In this document: positions 48,448-62,800 of the stretch, piece by piece
Numbering within the stretch: the first letter of the stretch is position 1
How the letters are laid out: every line of letters begins with the position of its first letter
Source of the DNA: Phylloscopus collybita
Lineage: Eukaryota; Chordata; Aves; Passeriformes; Phylloscopidae
Direction of reading: 5' to 3'
DNA: 64,000 bases
Assembly (NCBI GenBank): GCA_027886175.1
Contig: JAJNNQ010000002.1
Span: 10,722,001-10,786,000, forward strand
The notes under the pieces: generated by a model
Databases searched by the model: none
What the model was told of the DNA's origin: nothing
The model's input: only the letters and a program-made list of their open reading frames with translations
Made by a program: the position numbers and the translations under genes

Positions 48448-51400
48448 CTTTAGGCTTTCCAATTATGATTTTCCTGTAATATGATCAAAAGCATTATCTT
48501 CATGATTCCTACAGTGGTACAAAATTCTTCCTCTTCAAGATTTATTGGTAGGTCTTGTTCCAATGACATCTGAGTGTATAAAATGCTTATTCCATTCATT
48601 AGTTTGCTCTTAATCTTTTTGTTTATTTGGTCAGAGGTCAGAAAAGTATAGCAATACAATTACTATTTTTAATAAATATTCACTGTTCTTATTATCCCGT
48701 GATGTGGGTAAAATAAATAAATTAATAAATGAAGATATCAAAGCTGTCCTCTTCCTCCAAAAACAATTATCACAATTTTTTAGATGTCTTTAAGACTCTG
48801 TGACCTGGGTGAACAACTGTGAATAACAAAGACCGAGTGATGAATAGCTGGAATGATTAGTTTGCAAACAAATCATCAGCTGAGTATCACTTGTCCAAAC
48901 TATTCACCAAATATTTATGGAGCAAGAAAGTAGCGTTGCTTCATGAACAGTCTGATTAGCTGTGACATGTGGGATGAGTCAAGGAGATGGAGTAGAGATG
49001 GTAGCCAGATTTAGTGTGATACCCAGAAGTGGAGACAAGGCCTGCTTTCCCTGGGGGCTTTAAGCCACTGATGTAGTGATCAACCCAAATATCCATAGGA
49101 TGAAATCACCCAACTCTCATGGACTCAAATTTAGGTAGAAGAGGATAATCTCTCATAATGCAGTACAAAAAACACTGAGGTTTTGGAACTGGCACCTTAA
49201 AGTGAAAAATCTTTTATGATTTATTTTTCAATTACCAATCCCAAGTAATTCTGGCCTTGCTATCATCTGCATGTACGCCTCTTATTTGAAATTGTGTTTT
49301 GGAACATTTTTTCCTTTTACACTACTTCTGGAATTTTGGAAATATGTCTCAATATAATATGACCTTCAACCTTAACTGACATGTTCTTTTAGATCATTAA
49401 TGAAGATATTGTGAAAATGGAATATAATACATGGCTCCAATGTGTTCGTAGGAAACTTCCAAGAGGTTGCAGTAACTTATATTGCTATTCTGATAGCAGT
49501 ATTTAAATGCTGTAAAAATACTTTCTAATGCTAATTTAAGACCTAATTTAAATTGTTCTGAGTAGCACAGCTGCCATAATCTTTTTAGTTAAAAAAAGTA
49601 AAACACAATCAAAAGTAAATTTCTGCATATCATTGAAAACTCGATTTTTAATTGCAAAATTGAATGACAATATGTTTTCACAGAAATCTTAACTATTCTG
49701 ATTAAAACATTTTGCCACTGGGTTTCTTGGGAATCCTAGCTTTGATGGAAAAACAAAAAGGAGACATGGTATTTCTAAAGATTTCAGATTTTGCAATACA
49801 TTTTGCAAAATCATTAACAGAAATATTAACATCTGGTCGTGAGTGTTTACATTGTTTCCCCAGGTTTCTGGGAGCATGCTGATTTTGAATTCCATAATTT
49901 CACAGTGGTATAATGGCACAGTGGAACAGAAAATTGTGGTATAATCTACTCCCTCCTGGCCACAATGTTTAAGTTAAGCACAATTTTGCTTTCTCTTGCA
50001 CCTCACTTGCTTTATGATATAGAAAAGGAATTATGCAATTGAGTAATTGCTTTATGGATGGCCATGTGTGCTCCACCCAGTTAAAATCCAAGTTTGTTCT
50101 CACACCAGGTGTGGATGGGTCAAATGTGCACTGAGGAACAATCTCATTTGGTAAGAATGGGCAAGAGACCATAAAGCTTATGAGGCTACATAGATAAATA
50201 CAATCTTCTCCTTGGAGTTTCCTGTTAAAAACCTTCTACTCCCTTGGAAGGATTCTGCATTTAACAAAGGTGAATTCAGAGACAGAGCTTTTGCACCTAC
50301 TACCTTTTGTCCTGCAAATTGTTTCCAGATTCATTGCTAGGATTAATGTTGGGAAAAAATGCTTGTTGAAGAAGAAGGATTTAGGCAGGAAATCTGAAAA
50401 CACAGGATCATATCCTTGATGGACCAAAGTTCATGTAAGGCATTTCACCTCCTGGACAAGAGCCAGTGCTACAGGAAATGATACAAACTTTGAGTAATGG
50501 TCTCTGACAGAGTGGCAAACACCAAATGCATGATTTTTTCTAATACATTTATTTTTGTCAGTTGTGACCCAATAAATTTCCAAATCTATATGTGTATTTA
50601 TTTACACATAAAGTTTTGACCTGTTTCACTTTTTTCTGTGATTAATTTTCCAGTAAGAGCTCATAATCAGGGTGCATCTATAGGGAAATTTAAAAAAAAA
50701 TTTGAACTCCAACAGTTCATGAAGTAGTTTTAATGAGGAAATGTTCTGGTTTTTAATTTAAGAAGAAATACACACAATTCATGGACAAATGGTGTTCTTG
50801 TTTTGAATGTTTGAAGGATAGTATTTATAAAGGCTATTTTGAGCATTTAACTATTGGGAAATTCAGTTTACCAAAGCCTACAAACTTAAATCCTCCCTAT
50901 CATTAATGGAGAGAGATCAATATCTCCAGATGGTGACTCTGAACAACTTTGGAAAATATTAGCATAGGATTATGTGGATATCTTCTGCTGTGGCAAAGCT
51001 TTGTTTGTTTTTTAAATGGCACAAAGAATTCTGGTGAGCAAATAAAATACAGAAAAAAAAACAACCACCCAGTAATTTTGTGTACTTTTTGTATAATGTA
51101 GGAAAAAACTAACCTTTTGCAAGATATTTTTGTGGGCTGGTGAACATAAGCTCTGTTGATGACTTGAATTAAATTCAGCCCCTGAGGTAAGAGAACGTGC
51201 TCACCCCACACAGACCGTGTTCACAGCACCAGCAGAGCTGCATGTTTGAGTACCTGGGATCCTGCAGCAGATCTGAGATTGAAACAAGGATTTCTGACAA
51301 TCGCCCAGTGGATTATAACAGATTTTCTTTACAGGAAGTATTCCATTTCGACAAGTTCTTCTTAGAATTAGTAACTTGAGCTTACTAACTTCCTCTTTTG

Positions 51401-54400
51401 GGTTTCACAGTTTATACCACTGTGCCTGTTACCATAGATACAGTGTGGTTGTTTCCATGGGAACAGGTGGTGTGCCATAAACAAACAAACTACAGAGCCA
51501 TAACTTCAGTTCAGAGTCATTATTCTATGCTACGCTTAGCTAAATATAAATATTAATTGAAAGATGATGTGAACAACATTTAACGTTTTTTATGGCGTAA
51601 CCGAGTTGTTATTTAAATACATATTTTAATGAAAATCCAGCAAGGCAAAGCCATCAGGTCATTACAGAAGTATGAGATAATAGTTTAAGAAGCTTAAAAT
51701 CCCAGTTCTAGCTCCTCTTTTTCTTGTATCATGTAGCTTTACCTGTGGGTCTCAGATTTCACCTGTAAGAAAAAAGAAAAACAATATTTACTTGCTTTTG
51801 AAAGTCAGATTCAGTCAGATTCAGTCTGGTTCAAGAAATTATTTAAATTAATTGCTGATTATTATTATTATTGCTATTAGTTTTAAATGAAACTAATTAT
51901 TTGAATGACAAGACATAATCCACAATATCTTCCTCATAACAGATCTGTTAATTGAAATAATAACAGTCTCATCTAAAACTACACTTGGCATAAAAGAAAA
52001 GTTATATATGACCCTGAGTTTCTAATATCCATTAAATATCAGTCTCAACATTTTAAATTATTAAAATATTACAGTTATAATTGCAAAAGAAAACAGTTTT
52101 GCTTTTTTTTTAATCTCAGCTGTATGAGTACAAACTGCACCTGATTCCTACCAGGGCCATTTAATGGAATTTAAGATTGTTCATACCTTGGAATTTCAAA
52201 TTAGAAGAATGTATGTGTAAGATGGTCCAAGTATTGATGTCTAATTCTATATGTGCATGTGGGCTTAGAAAGTCAGGTTTGTTTTCTGTTTCTGACTTGA
52301 CAAAGCATCATGAAAAATAAGATGTGCATTTACAAATTGGAAACAGGAGTCACAAAAGCATTTATTTCAGTGTTAGTAGAAATAAACCTCACCTAGGTGA
52401 ATAAAACAAGTGTGATTTTAGAACTAAGCTCCACTGAACATCCATGGAGCCATCACCAAACAGTTCAGAGTATGAAAACTCATGTTAGCTTGGAAGTCCA
52501 ACACTGGGAAGATCTGAGATCCCCTATCAACCAGAAGCAAAATCACCCTCCCCAGCAGCTGCTGCTCTCTTTGAATCAAGCAGGAACTGCTGAGCAAGGA
52601 TGTTGGGGACTACCAGGGGATGTGTAAAATTTACATATGTGAGCCAGCCTTAGCTATTGAGAGAATGACAGATCTTTTCATTCAACTTCTCTATGATTTT
52701 GCTAGTGCAGCATCAGATTATTCTCTCTATTGCCATGGACAAAAGGCTGGGGACCTGATATTGTCTCTGAGAGCTGAGGGAAGGCAGCCTCAAGAACTTC
52801 AGTCCTGTCCGTTTCCCTAAATATGATGGAGATACTGCTGTGTTTCTGGGACAGGATATTCACCACAAGCTGTCTCCCAAGCAACCTCCAGAGGCAGCTC
52901 TTCCAGAGCGTGCTGCCCAAGACACTTCCCTTTTCCAGTGTGGTTCCCTTTCTAAAACTTCAGGGACCTGCCTCTCTCAGAGCTACTCTGTGAGGCACAG
53001 CAATTACTGTTCACTGCAGTTATGTTGCTTAAGTGAAGGCTACAGAAGTGTGTGGTTACAGTTCATTAGAGGAAAATGCTTTTTCACCCGTTTCCTGGAG
53101 GTTGTGTTCTCACGTGGGCACACTGACACCTGCCTCTGGGTGATACTGCCAGAACCCAAGTCAGCTATCCAGGAAATGTCACTTACAAAGATTGCTTGGT
53201 GGCAAACACACAAAAGCAGATTCTCTTATGTCACTCCTTTACTTAGCTGCCCCAAATTAAAAACTTCCTGATTTTTCTTCTGATTTGGTGTGGTCTCTGT
53301 GGGGATAAAGATACTCAAAGCACTGGAGCAGAGCTGTGCCATGCGTGTTGCACTATTCTTGCCTGGAGAAAGATAATCCTGATAGCCAGCGCAGCTTGCT
53401 TGGCAGTTACACCAAGCCTGAAGTGACTATATCTTATTCTGCTTCATCCACACGAGCGTCCTAGAAGTCTTAATATCTGAGGTGGCTGGGTAGTCGCTTC
53501 TTTTTTGCTTGTGCACTACAAGAAAGAAGAAGAGAGCAGGACAGTAGATTGATTTAACCCATGTTCCACTTTCAATTCCTGCACTGCTATGACATTTCAA
53601 AGTTCTTTTGTCACAGCTGAGCCACATTTTCCAAAGCTGTTGTATAATAACAGCTGGTGGCTGATTTAAAATCACCTGTACGCAATGTATTACATTAGCC
53701 TAAACTTTGTTAAATATTAAAGAGTAAAGTTCATGTAGTTTTGTTACTGGAAACTTCAGGCAAGTGAGTGCTGTAAAGCTAAAATGCTGAGAAAGCAGAA
53801 AAAAAATCCCCAAAGTTCTCAAAGTTTACTTTAAATCTCATGAGTCAGTGTGGGGATTCTTGGCTTTTCTGAGTACTGACTAGTAAAGCAACCTTCAGGT
53901 TTTCCTTCTGTATTGCTCCTCATAAGATAGCCTTGTAAAAAATAGGAGTGCTGAAAATGGATTTTCCTAATCACAACAGACAGGGAAAAGAAAGAAGAAA
54001 AGTCATATGTATTTGCATTAAAAGCCTAGAAGAAGAAAATACAAAGGTTTCTCTTTCCTTAAAAGCTCTGAAAATGTGCTAGATAAATGTGTAACTCATA
54101 CCAGGACTTGGTAACACCATGATATGGTTTATATTAGAACCCCATGAAGAGCAGCCCCACACGATGAGATCAGCCCCCAGAAGACAGTACCACAGTCACA
54201 GATGGCTGAAACAGGGGGCAGATCTCAGCCTTGTCTCCTGCCAGCTATAGAAGGGAACCGGGAGATAACACAGAGTTAACCCTCAGCATCCCTGCCACAT
54301 CTCACTGATGAAATATTACATACTCAAGTGGCACATTAGGATACCTCCCCACCTCACTCTTTCCGTTCTTCCCCACAGCTTGGCCCCGATCCCTCAGAAC

Positions 54401-55769
54401 TGTGGGAAAACACAGAATTGTCCCTTTCCACTGCCCAGGTGCATCCGACATAAAAAGCAAGCTTCAAAAGAGACGTGGGACTTTTACCTGACACTTCCAG
54501 CCAGCTGTGTCCCAAGCTCACAGGGGCATTATGAGCAGGTTGTCAAGCCTAAAATTCCAAACCCTCTTCCATCATGTCCCAGCACAGGTTGGTGGAGACC
54601 AGCTGGGCGTGACCCCACACCCAGCAGGGGGGCAGGGATGGGATGGTGCCCTCAGGGGCATTGTGATCCCAGCCAGTGCTTGTCTGCATGTTTGCCCGCT
54701 GGAATACGCAGGGGCTGAAGTCATAGCTTCAGAACAGGCACTGACATGCTTTTACTGTCATGTACAATCCCCAAAGCAGTGTCAGTTGCCCCTAAAATGG
54801 ATTTTACTGTTGTATATTAATCAGTAAAAGGAACCTCAGTCAAGATGTTAGCTTTGAGATTGAAATGAAAAATTGAAGAGGTGATAGTGCTGAATAAAAG
54901 ATGATATTAGCCATAAGGCATTTTAAAGAGATAAGAATGCAAGGCTGGGATGTCAGGCTTTAGTGTATTCTGCATCTCGGGATGTTTTACTTATTTGGAT
55001 AAAACACCTTTGCACAGTAGATGGAATCTGATGTAATCCTGTCATCTGACTGAAGGTGCTTGTTTTCCTCTGCTGCCGAGAGCCTGTGAATTGCCCCAGC
55101 CAGGATCTAGTTATCCTAATCTGCATAGGGGGTCAAGGTTCCTTTGCTCAAGGATCCTGGATGTTTCTTGCATGACTCACACACTTCTAAGCACCTAAAG
55201 GTAAAGACCTTCTAAAAGACAGAGACTGCCCCTCTCCCGAGACAAGCTGACTGGGAAAAAATGAACTGAATGTGTCCAGGTGTTTTAAAAAACACATATA
55301 CGTGGGAGAGAATCGTTCAGTGCTTTTGTCACTGGACTTGCAACTCATTCTTCAATTTGGGCTGCTCTTTAGCAGGAGAAAAAACCCTTGTCTTTAGAGG
55401 AGGAGAGGGCTAGAAAGAATTAGTGTACAGCTGTTTACGTGCACTTGGGCTTGGCCAGTGTTTGTATTGCAGTGTGTGCACAGACATCCAGCTCCTGCAG
55501 CTGAAGCACATTGGAGTTCTGACTTCAGTGTGTGCTGGGTCAGAGTGAGAGGGACAGTCAACAGCAAATCAACATTAATTGAGGCCACCTATACTTTGAG
55601 TAATTATACAGCAGTGCAAATGGCAGGGCAAAACAAACATTGGAAACACAGCAGTAAAACGGCTCGAGGAAAGAGGAACTGTTCATTCAAACTAATGCTG
55701 TAACTGTTAGACAGTTTTCAAATAAGCTGTCCCTCTTGAATTTGGCAGACAAGATCTTTTGGTTTCACA
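48448..55769. other. No gene recognised
   Basis: Unique sequence. Two GC-richer stretches give longer frames (143 codons at 52840-53271; 136 codons at 54308-54718). The second contains a strong acceptor-like tract ('ttccgttcttccccacag', ending at 54378) but no matching good donor, and neither peptide is recognisable. Confidence 0.55.
51803..51832 (+). repeat. 10-bp x3 tandem repeat
   Basis: Two perfect copies of agtcagattc are followed by a third with two changes (agtctggttc). A small tandem duplication. Confidence 0.85.
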
Positions 55770-56060
55770 GGAAGGAGCAATTCTCATCGGAGCAGCTGTA
55801 GCCCAAGCTGCAGCAGTGATGAGACAGCTTGACAAATCAGGCCCTTTTAAGGTTACTGCTATTAAATTAGTCACTTGAAAACACTAAATATCAGCTTGTA
55901 AGATGATCTTTTTAGTAGGCAAAGGCCTTTTAATTTTTATTAGAGCAATTAGTCCTTTTATAAGTCTCAAAATAAAATTAATCATTGTGGTAATACAGCA
56001 TGAAATAGCTCCCCTAGTTTCAGTCAGGAACATGACTTTCAAGGAGGATTTTTTGATGCT
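55770..56060. promoter_or_regulatory. Conserved-noncoding-like block
   Basis: The sequence has the texture of a conserved element: 'gctgcagcagtgatgagac', 'gacaaatcaggccctttta', the palindrome AAAGGCCTTT (55921-55930), CAATTAG near 55946 and 'aaattaatcattgtgg'. Frames of 60-85 codons exist on both strands but look incidental. Cross-species alignment would decide. Confidence 0.3.
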
Positions 56061-58052
56061 GTTCACTTGCTTTGAGGGGGTGGTGTCTTTTTCCTCTCCA
56101 TTTACAGCAAGCTTTATATGTAAGCATAGGTTTGGAGGCACAGGTCTCTGAAGGCAGTGCTGTGCTCAGGAGGGAAGCTCGCCAAAAAGGGAATTCCTTT
56201 GCTTTTCTCAATCACATCTTCTCCTTTCATCTGAATACACATACAGCCCCAGTGCAGTCTCCCATGAAACAGTGAAATGACACATCCGTATAAAAAAAGA
56301 GATGTTAGAAAGGTATTATTATAACCCAATCCCTTCACTGTCTCTTTTTCTCCTCCAAGACTAGTTCTACTTGGATAAATAACATATTTTTCCTTCATTT
56401 GCATTTTTAATGTCTTGTTTACCTTTCCAAGCCATCAGGGTACAGAGCAGTTTTTAAATACTTTCTCAACATATTTTTAACCACTTCAGTATAAAATGTT
56501 TTTATTTTGCTCTTATCTTTGCTTCTTTTTTTTTTTTTTAAACTAATCCCCTCATTTGTGTATTAACACTTGCATACTCTTATTAATGCACACAATCACT
56601 TGTACAGTACAGTACTCTTTGTGTAAGGACAAAGTATCAAAGTCATGCTACTAAATAAAATTTCTCTGGTGTTTAAGGCATTGATTTTAGTTTACTTTAC
56701 TGCAGAAATTTAAGATGTTATTTAACCACAAGTCTTTGTTCTGTGTTTCTGCTTGACCTCAGTAAGTGGCAGTAATCCTCTTTCTCAGCCACTTCACAGC
56801 AAGTTGGCATTCAGCTCAGCCTTCAGGTGGCTGTTAACTTAATAACCATACTTTTCCTCAAAATGGGTGGAATAAGGGCACCGTATCCCCAGCTCTCCAG
56901 TGGGGATGGTGAGCTTACAAAAAAAACCAGTGAATGCTACTGGGCTCAGGAACAATAAACCAGTGCAGTGAAGTTCTTCAGTGTTCAGCTGCCAGAAGTC
57001 ATGGCCTCTGATCTCACAAACCCTGACATGTGTTCTAAGTTCTCTACAAGTGAGAAATTGAATGGGATTAATCAAATTCATACACATAAATATGTGGATG
57101 TTCTTCCAGATGCATGACATAATAATGTTGGCAGCATGATACAATGGAATCCATATACTGCCAGAAGATCTCACTATTTGGGAGCTAAAATCCAGCTGTT
57201 AATCATCTCTATTTTAAGGATTCTTTAAGACCATATAAAACAACAAAACTAAAATAACAGTCAAAGACAAAGCATCATACTGTGAATATAGTAATGATAT
57301 TTCCATTTCAATATTTAAATCATCTTTTAAATATTTCAACAGCTTGAAATATTTATGCACATGAACTCACAACATTTAATAATTGCATCACTGAAACATC
57401 AGTATGGGGTTAATTTTATTTTACTACAGAAATCTATAACTCAGCTAGCCCTCAGCTTGCTTTATGATTAGTGGAGAGAAGTAGTTCTTGGAAAGCCTTT
57501 AGTGAATATACTGTGATAACAAAGTAGGAATCTGAGGCATCTCCAATGTAGTTATCCACATCTTGTCAAATGAGTCCTGCCCTTATTGGATAGATGTCCT
57601 TTTCTGTATCTCTACATTCATGAAAGGAGTTATGTCTTCTAGTCTTTAGCAAATAAAATCTTAATTAGATTTTAGTTAATGCTGATATATACTGCAGGGG
57701 AATATTGACTTTAACATTACTTTCCTGTTTTTCTGCCACATTTCAGCTTGAAAACATCCTCTTTTTAGCTGATTGTTCCAGTTTTGCCTTATAGAACTTT
57801 AAAGTCTTCCATTTTGATACAGATTTTTTTTTTTCTTTTGACATTTGCAAAGCAGATGTCTGAATCCTCTTTCCTCAATTTATGTCTGTAGTACTTGGAC
57901 TTATTGTGTTGGTTTCCTGCTAGACACAAATTCTGTATTCTGGCTTGCTTCAGTACTAAAGGTGATTTCAAAATCTTACAATTTACCTCAAAAATCAGAG
58001 CAGTTGATAGGTTTCAGAATGGACTTCCTAAAGGAGTCTAGGATTCAAACAA

Positions 58053-58074
58053 TTTTTTTTTTTTTATTTTTTTT
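58053..58074 (+). repeat. Interrupted poly(T) (T13 A T8)
   Basis: Thirteen T, one A, eight T. A further T16 run lies at 58375-58390. Simple sequence. Confidence 0.9.
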
Positions 58075-58163
58075 ATAAAATGGAGCTTTATAAATTTACT
58101 TAAAAGTCTGTCTGATTGTGGTTGTCTTCAAGGACAGGGAACCTGGTAACTGAGTAATCCATC

Positions 58164-58200
58164 TCTGTGTGCCAGGTTCCATTTCTGTGTGCCATGTTCC
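58164..58200 (+). repeat. 20-bp x2 tandem repeat
   Basis: 'tctgtgtgccaggttcc' is repeated 20 bp later as 'tctgtgtgccatgttcc'. Two copies only. Confidence 0.85.
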
Positions 58201-59219
58201 TATGTCCCTCAGTGACAATGACATGATGGATAAGAATGTGATGGGTTAAGGAGGTAACTGCATTTCAATGTGATCAAGAGGATTTGATAACTTATCTGAA
58301 CCTGTTTCAAGAATAGAGAACAAGAACTATTAGGAAAATATGAACAAAGGTATTTTCTTTTATTTTTTCTTTTCTTTTTTTTTTTTTTTTAATGCTGGTC
58401 ACATGACCAAAGGGAAATACGTGTCAGTATTTGCTGATCAGCAGGAAAATTACAGTTCTCTGTGCACTTCTGCACTTCTCTATAGCTTTGGGGAAGAAAA
58501 GGACTTTTGCTCTCCTTTCTTTAAACTGTCTGTTCAACATAGGACAAGAGATTTCACCTCCTTTCCTACCACTGGTTGGATTGCAAGGTTCAATTTTGTG
58601 GCTTTGAATAAATCATACAAATTATAATTTCAATTATAACTTACTAACAAGCTGTATTTTATAAAGAAAAGCTGTGACTTTGCTGCTGTAATAGAAGAGC
58701 CATTTCCTGAACCCCACTCTAGGGCAGTTTGCAAAATAACTTATGTGTTACAATTCTGTGCTAGTTTGGTAATTCAGTGAAAGCAGCTGTCCTCTGGTGG
58801 GAAAGCATTGATCTGTTCTGTGATGATTCCATGATCTACTCAATCAGCAGTGTAAAGTGAGAAATCGGCCCCCAGGTCCGTGTCATGTCAGCTGCCTAAT
58901 GCCATTGATTTACAAGCCCCTGATTCTCATTCCAGTGAAGATAGCTGCTCACATCAATATAATAGGCTCACATGTTGTTGAAGATGCAGTGCTAAATAAA
59001 AATAATGTTTCAAAATGTTGGAGGAAGTTATTAGGATTTGTGTGAAGGCATCATATTAGAGTGAGGCAGAGGCAAGAGCCTGTTTGGTATGAAGGGGTTG
59101 AATGTCTGGAGCTACACTGTTTGTTCTTGTTACAATGTGTTGGATGTGTTCTAGTAATCAGTGTTGTCTCATGTGTGAAAACAACATTGTGATGCAGATT
59201 GTAGCTGTCAGATGACTCT

Positions 59220-59800
59220 CAATTATAAAATAGTCTTGGGAGACCGAGAAATGGAACCATGCAGTAAGTGACACAATTTATTAATCAAATTTATCATCTT
59301 ATTCTGCTTTTCCTGAAACTGAGAAGTTACTTGTGAATTCACTGCAGTCATTGCTCCTAATTATAATCACATGTAAAGAAGTTGGCTTCTGGACACCAGC
59401 TGATGCTACTCGTGTTTTACTGAATCATATAAGACACATGACCCTCCTTGTGCAAGCATCAGATCAGGGCATTTGTGTTCTTGTGACTGAATGCAATTAA
59501 TCTAGTAGTTCTTCTGAGTCAGTGGAATTTCAGTGACTTTGCATCTCTCAAAAAAAGTAAATTAAATCAAGAATTTGATTTGATCGTAAGGAAAAAAAAA
59601 ATCTTTCCTCCTGGTGATTAGGGTGAGTGTTCCAAGTTCTCTATATCAAGTTCTATATACAGGGGGGGCTACGATTTCAATTAATTGTACCTGAGCTCCT
59701 ATTAATTCAAGGCAAGGCTCTGAAATGGAATGACTCAGTGACTGATGTATAGTAATTAAGCATGATTTTTAAAGAAATCATGTAAATCATTCAGGAAGTC
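59220..59800. promoter_or_regulatory. AT-rich homeodomain-motif block, possible enhancer
   Basis: It contains 'caatttattaatcaaattt', 'cctaattataatcacatg', 'tttcaattaattgtacctg', 'agtaattaagcatg' and the inverted repeat catgattt (59761-59768) with aaatcatg (59775-59782). TAAT-core density is high. This is motif evidence only, and base composition could account for part of it. Confidence 0.22.
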
Positions 59801-62800
59801 GGCAAATTCAGATACATATTGGTTTTTGCTTACTATTGGAGAAAATTAGTGATCATGTGCTCAAACTTTACCAAATGCTCTATAAACTGACAATTTAGAC
59901 AGTGGTATTACTCAAGTGGGAATTCTCTACCACACCTCACATTGCAGAGTTTAGAAATTTCTTATGTTCTTGATTTTATGTAAAGAAATACCTTCTGATA
60001 TAGATGAAAAGACTTACTGACATGAGGAGATTAGCTCACAACCTTATCTATATCTTTATTCACTTGTGCTGAACAGCTACTGGAAATTATTTTTCCTTTT
60101 CACTTGTCTAGTTAACCTAATCAAAGAGTTCAGTCTTCCCACAGTCTCTCTACATGCATACTGGTTATTTTATTGGGATAAATCCATTCCCCACATGGTC
60201 CAGAATAAGACCTCTTCGAGAGTCGTGGGATAGGCAGTCATTAGATGTAAGGGCCTAGTTAACCACAGCTCACAGGTCAATAAATCCTCAGAGTTCTGAA
60301 GACACTTTCATTTTATAACTTAGGAGAGAATCGTGTATTTTGTGGAAAGGATTTTGCCACCCCTTGGTGAATATTGTGTAGGATATTTGCCAAGATTGTC
60401 ACCTAGCACCTGAAAGTAGAGGAAATGCATTAATTTCAGCAGCATTACTCATGATCTCTGGCAGTTCAAGGAATGTTAAATTTAACCCCTCTTTATCTTA
60501 AGCTAAAAATCTTTCAGCAAATGGTAGAAAAGATAAAAGTTCAGTTTTCAGCTCTGGGAAATGATCTTTTATGAAAAAAAACAAATCAAACCAAAGCAAA
60601 ATGCCAACCTTTTGTAAAATTTTATAGGAAAAAAATCAAATGCATCTACCTCCTCTTTTGAAGAGGCTTTTATTTGGTATTAAATCATATTTTGCAATGC
60701 ATGAGGGATTCTCACCTGCTGTTTGTCCTATTTCCCTCCATTATGATTGCTCTTTTGCTATGCCCAACACTCTGGAAAGTGAAGGTGACAAGAATTGCCT
60801 AATGTCCTTGAAACTGAAACTTTTTGTTCCTGCAAATTTAGGAAAAGAGAGAAAAGGATGCTAATGACCAATTATTTTAGCTTATTTTGATCTCCTGGTA
60901 TCATGTATAAGACTAAGTCATAGTTAGTGAAAGTTCAGAGTACTTCATTTAAAACACACATTAAATAGAACATAAACCTCACTCTAAATTTAACTTGCAA
61001 AAAACTATTGCACTATTAAAAATAATGCAATTTATTAATTACTCAAACTGAGGTCTGAAACAAGAGATGTGTTTATGCGCTTAAACCTGACTCTCTAAAT
61101 ACTCCCAGTGAATCCTAACAGAGGTGCTTAGGATTTGGGGGCAAAATAATTTGAAGCTCTGGTAGCAAAGTACTAACATTTTTGTTAATTTAGGATTATA
61201 AAGTTCTCTGTGATGCCATTTTGTTTGTTTGTTTGTTTGTTTGTTTTGGTTGTGTTTTTTTTTTTTTTTCCCTAAAATAAGGCAACTAAGTAATATGTCT
61301 ATTGAGACCTAATCTTTTCAGTTTACACCTCCACACTGAATTTTATACCACAGTCCTGGACTGTAAATTTTGGTGATTAGAAGTACACCAAAATCCATTC
61401 TACCTTTTGATATAAAAGGCTGGCAATAGAGTACAGACATTATGCCTTTACTTCTACCATTAAATCAAACCCCTTACTGGAAGGTGCAGCCCAGAAAAAG
61501 CACAAGTTTTTATGGAAGTAGATGGGGGAAGGAATCTATTATAAATTGCAATGTAGTTACTGAGGACTCATCAGAGACTGATTTTTCTATGTCATTTCTA
61601 AGCATGAGTCTCTCTTTTGCCTTTAAGAGGCATTTGCATTACAGGATGTTTCCACAAAATGATTTGGCACTTCAATTCATTATTTATCCTTTTAAAATGA
61701 AGCTGACCTAAAATCTCCATGCTGCAGTGTGTTGCTGTAGGAAAGTTAATATTAATGTTGTCTTTTTAACTCCCACACTGATGAGTTCAGATAATAGGGC
61801 TAATTGCAAATCCTTAAAAACATTATGATTTCTTTTATCTTCTCAATTTTTGGCCACAGCAGTCACTTTAAACCATGCAGCATTAGATGCTTCTACCTGA
61901 GGTTTTATTTTGGCCTGTGTGTTGCTTTAGATATGGGACCGTAGCTAAATTTTAGCACCACTAAAAAGAGTAGCTCCCTTCTAGAAGTGAACTGGTATCT
62001 TCAGAGAAAGTGAGCAAAAGAAATGTAGACCCATTTTAAGCCCTCTGTTGTCAGTACATCTGAGAAGAGGCTCAAATTTCTGAGTTCTGCTTATTCCTTA
62101 TGATGAACTGTTGGTTTCATGAAAGAAAGCTTCTGTTGAATGTTGTACATGCTCTTAAATTCCTGTGGATATCAGTAGAACTGAAGGGTGAGATGAAATT
62201 CTAGCATATGCTTTTCTTACAGGAGCTGACAAAGTCAAATCAAAATGATGTTACCAACTTCTTTTTAGATTAATTTTTCTGCTTGTTTAGTGAGATGAAT
62301 CAGCTCACTGAGTACTCGATTTGAAGTAAAGACAGAAACATCAGTTTGAGGTTGGTGGTGAGGGGAAAGGATTTGGACTGTCTCTTCTGATATTATCAAG
62401 CCATCCATTATCTTGATTATGCAAGAATTTCAGAATTTGTCCTTGCTTTACGAGTTAAGGTTTATCTACTCTGTCCTAAGGAAAGTGATTCAACTGGAGC
62501 ATTTTTAAATGCTTATTGATATCCTTAGTAATCCATGTAAATATTTTAAATTGATTTGTCTTTTCCTGACTACTCGATAGCATTGGGTTAGTATGACTAC
62601 AGGGGGAAAGTCACAGGTGTTCATTCAAGGTGTAGATTCAAAGAAATTCTGCAAGAATTAATCTATAGCCCAACCAATTCTGTTCTTATCTGCATAAAAG
62701 ATTGTGTGTTACTTTTCACATGCATGTAATATAACTTCATCTTTCAATTTTCTATAATCTCAGCATTTCTTTCATATATAATTTTTCCCTCTTGTGGCCA

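Larger units (their letters stand above)
56061..59219. other. No gene recognised
   Basis: Unique AT-rich sequence with T runs at 56527, 58053 and 58375 and the 20-bp tandem repeat at 58164. Confidence 0.6.

Noticed and set aside
48280..48462. Lysine-rich minus-strand frame
   Set aside because: It is the reverse translation of the T42 tract.
52840..53271. 143-codon + strand frame
   Set aside because: No homology I can recognise, no bracketing splice sites, and opposing frames nearby.
54308..54718. 136-codon frame with a strong acceptor-like tract at 54378
   Set aside because: The nearest donor words (at 54438, 54538 and similar) are weak, and the Pro-rich peptide reflects local composition.
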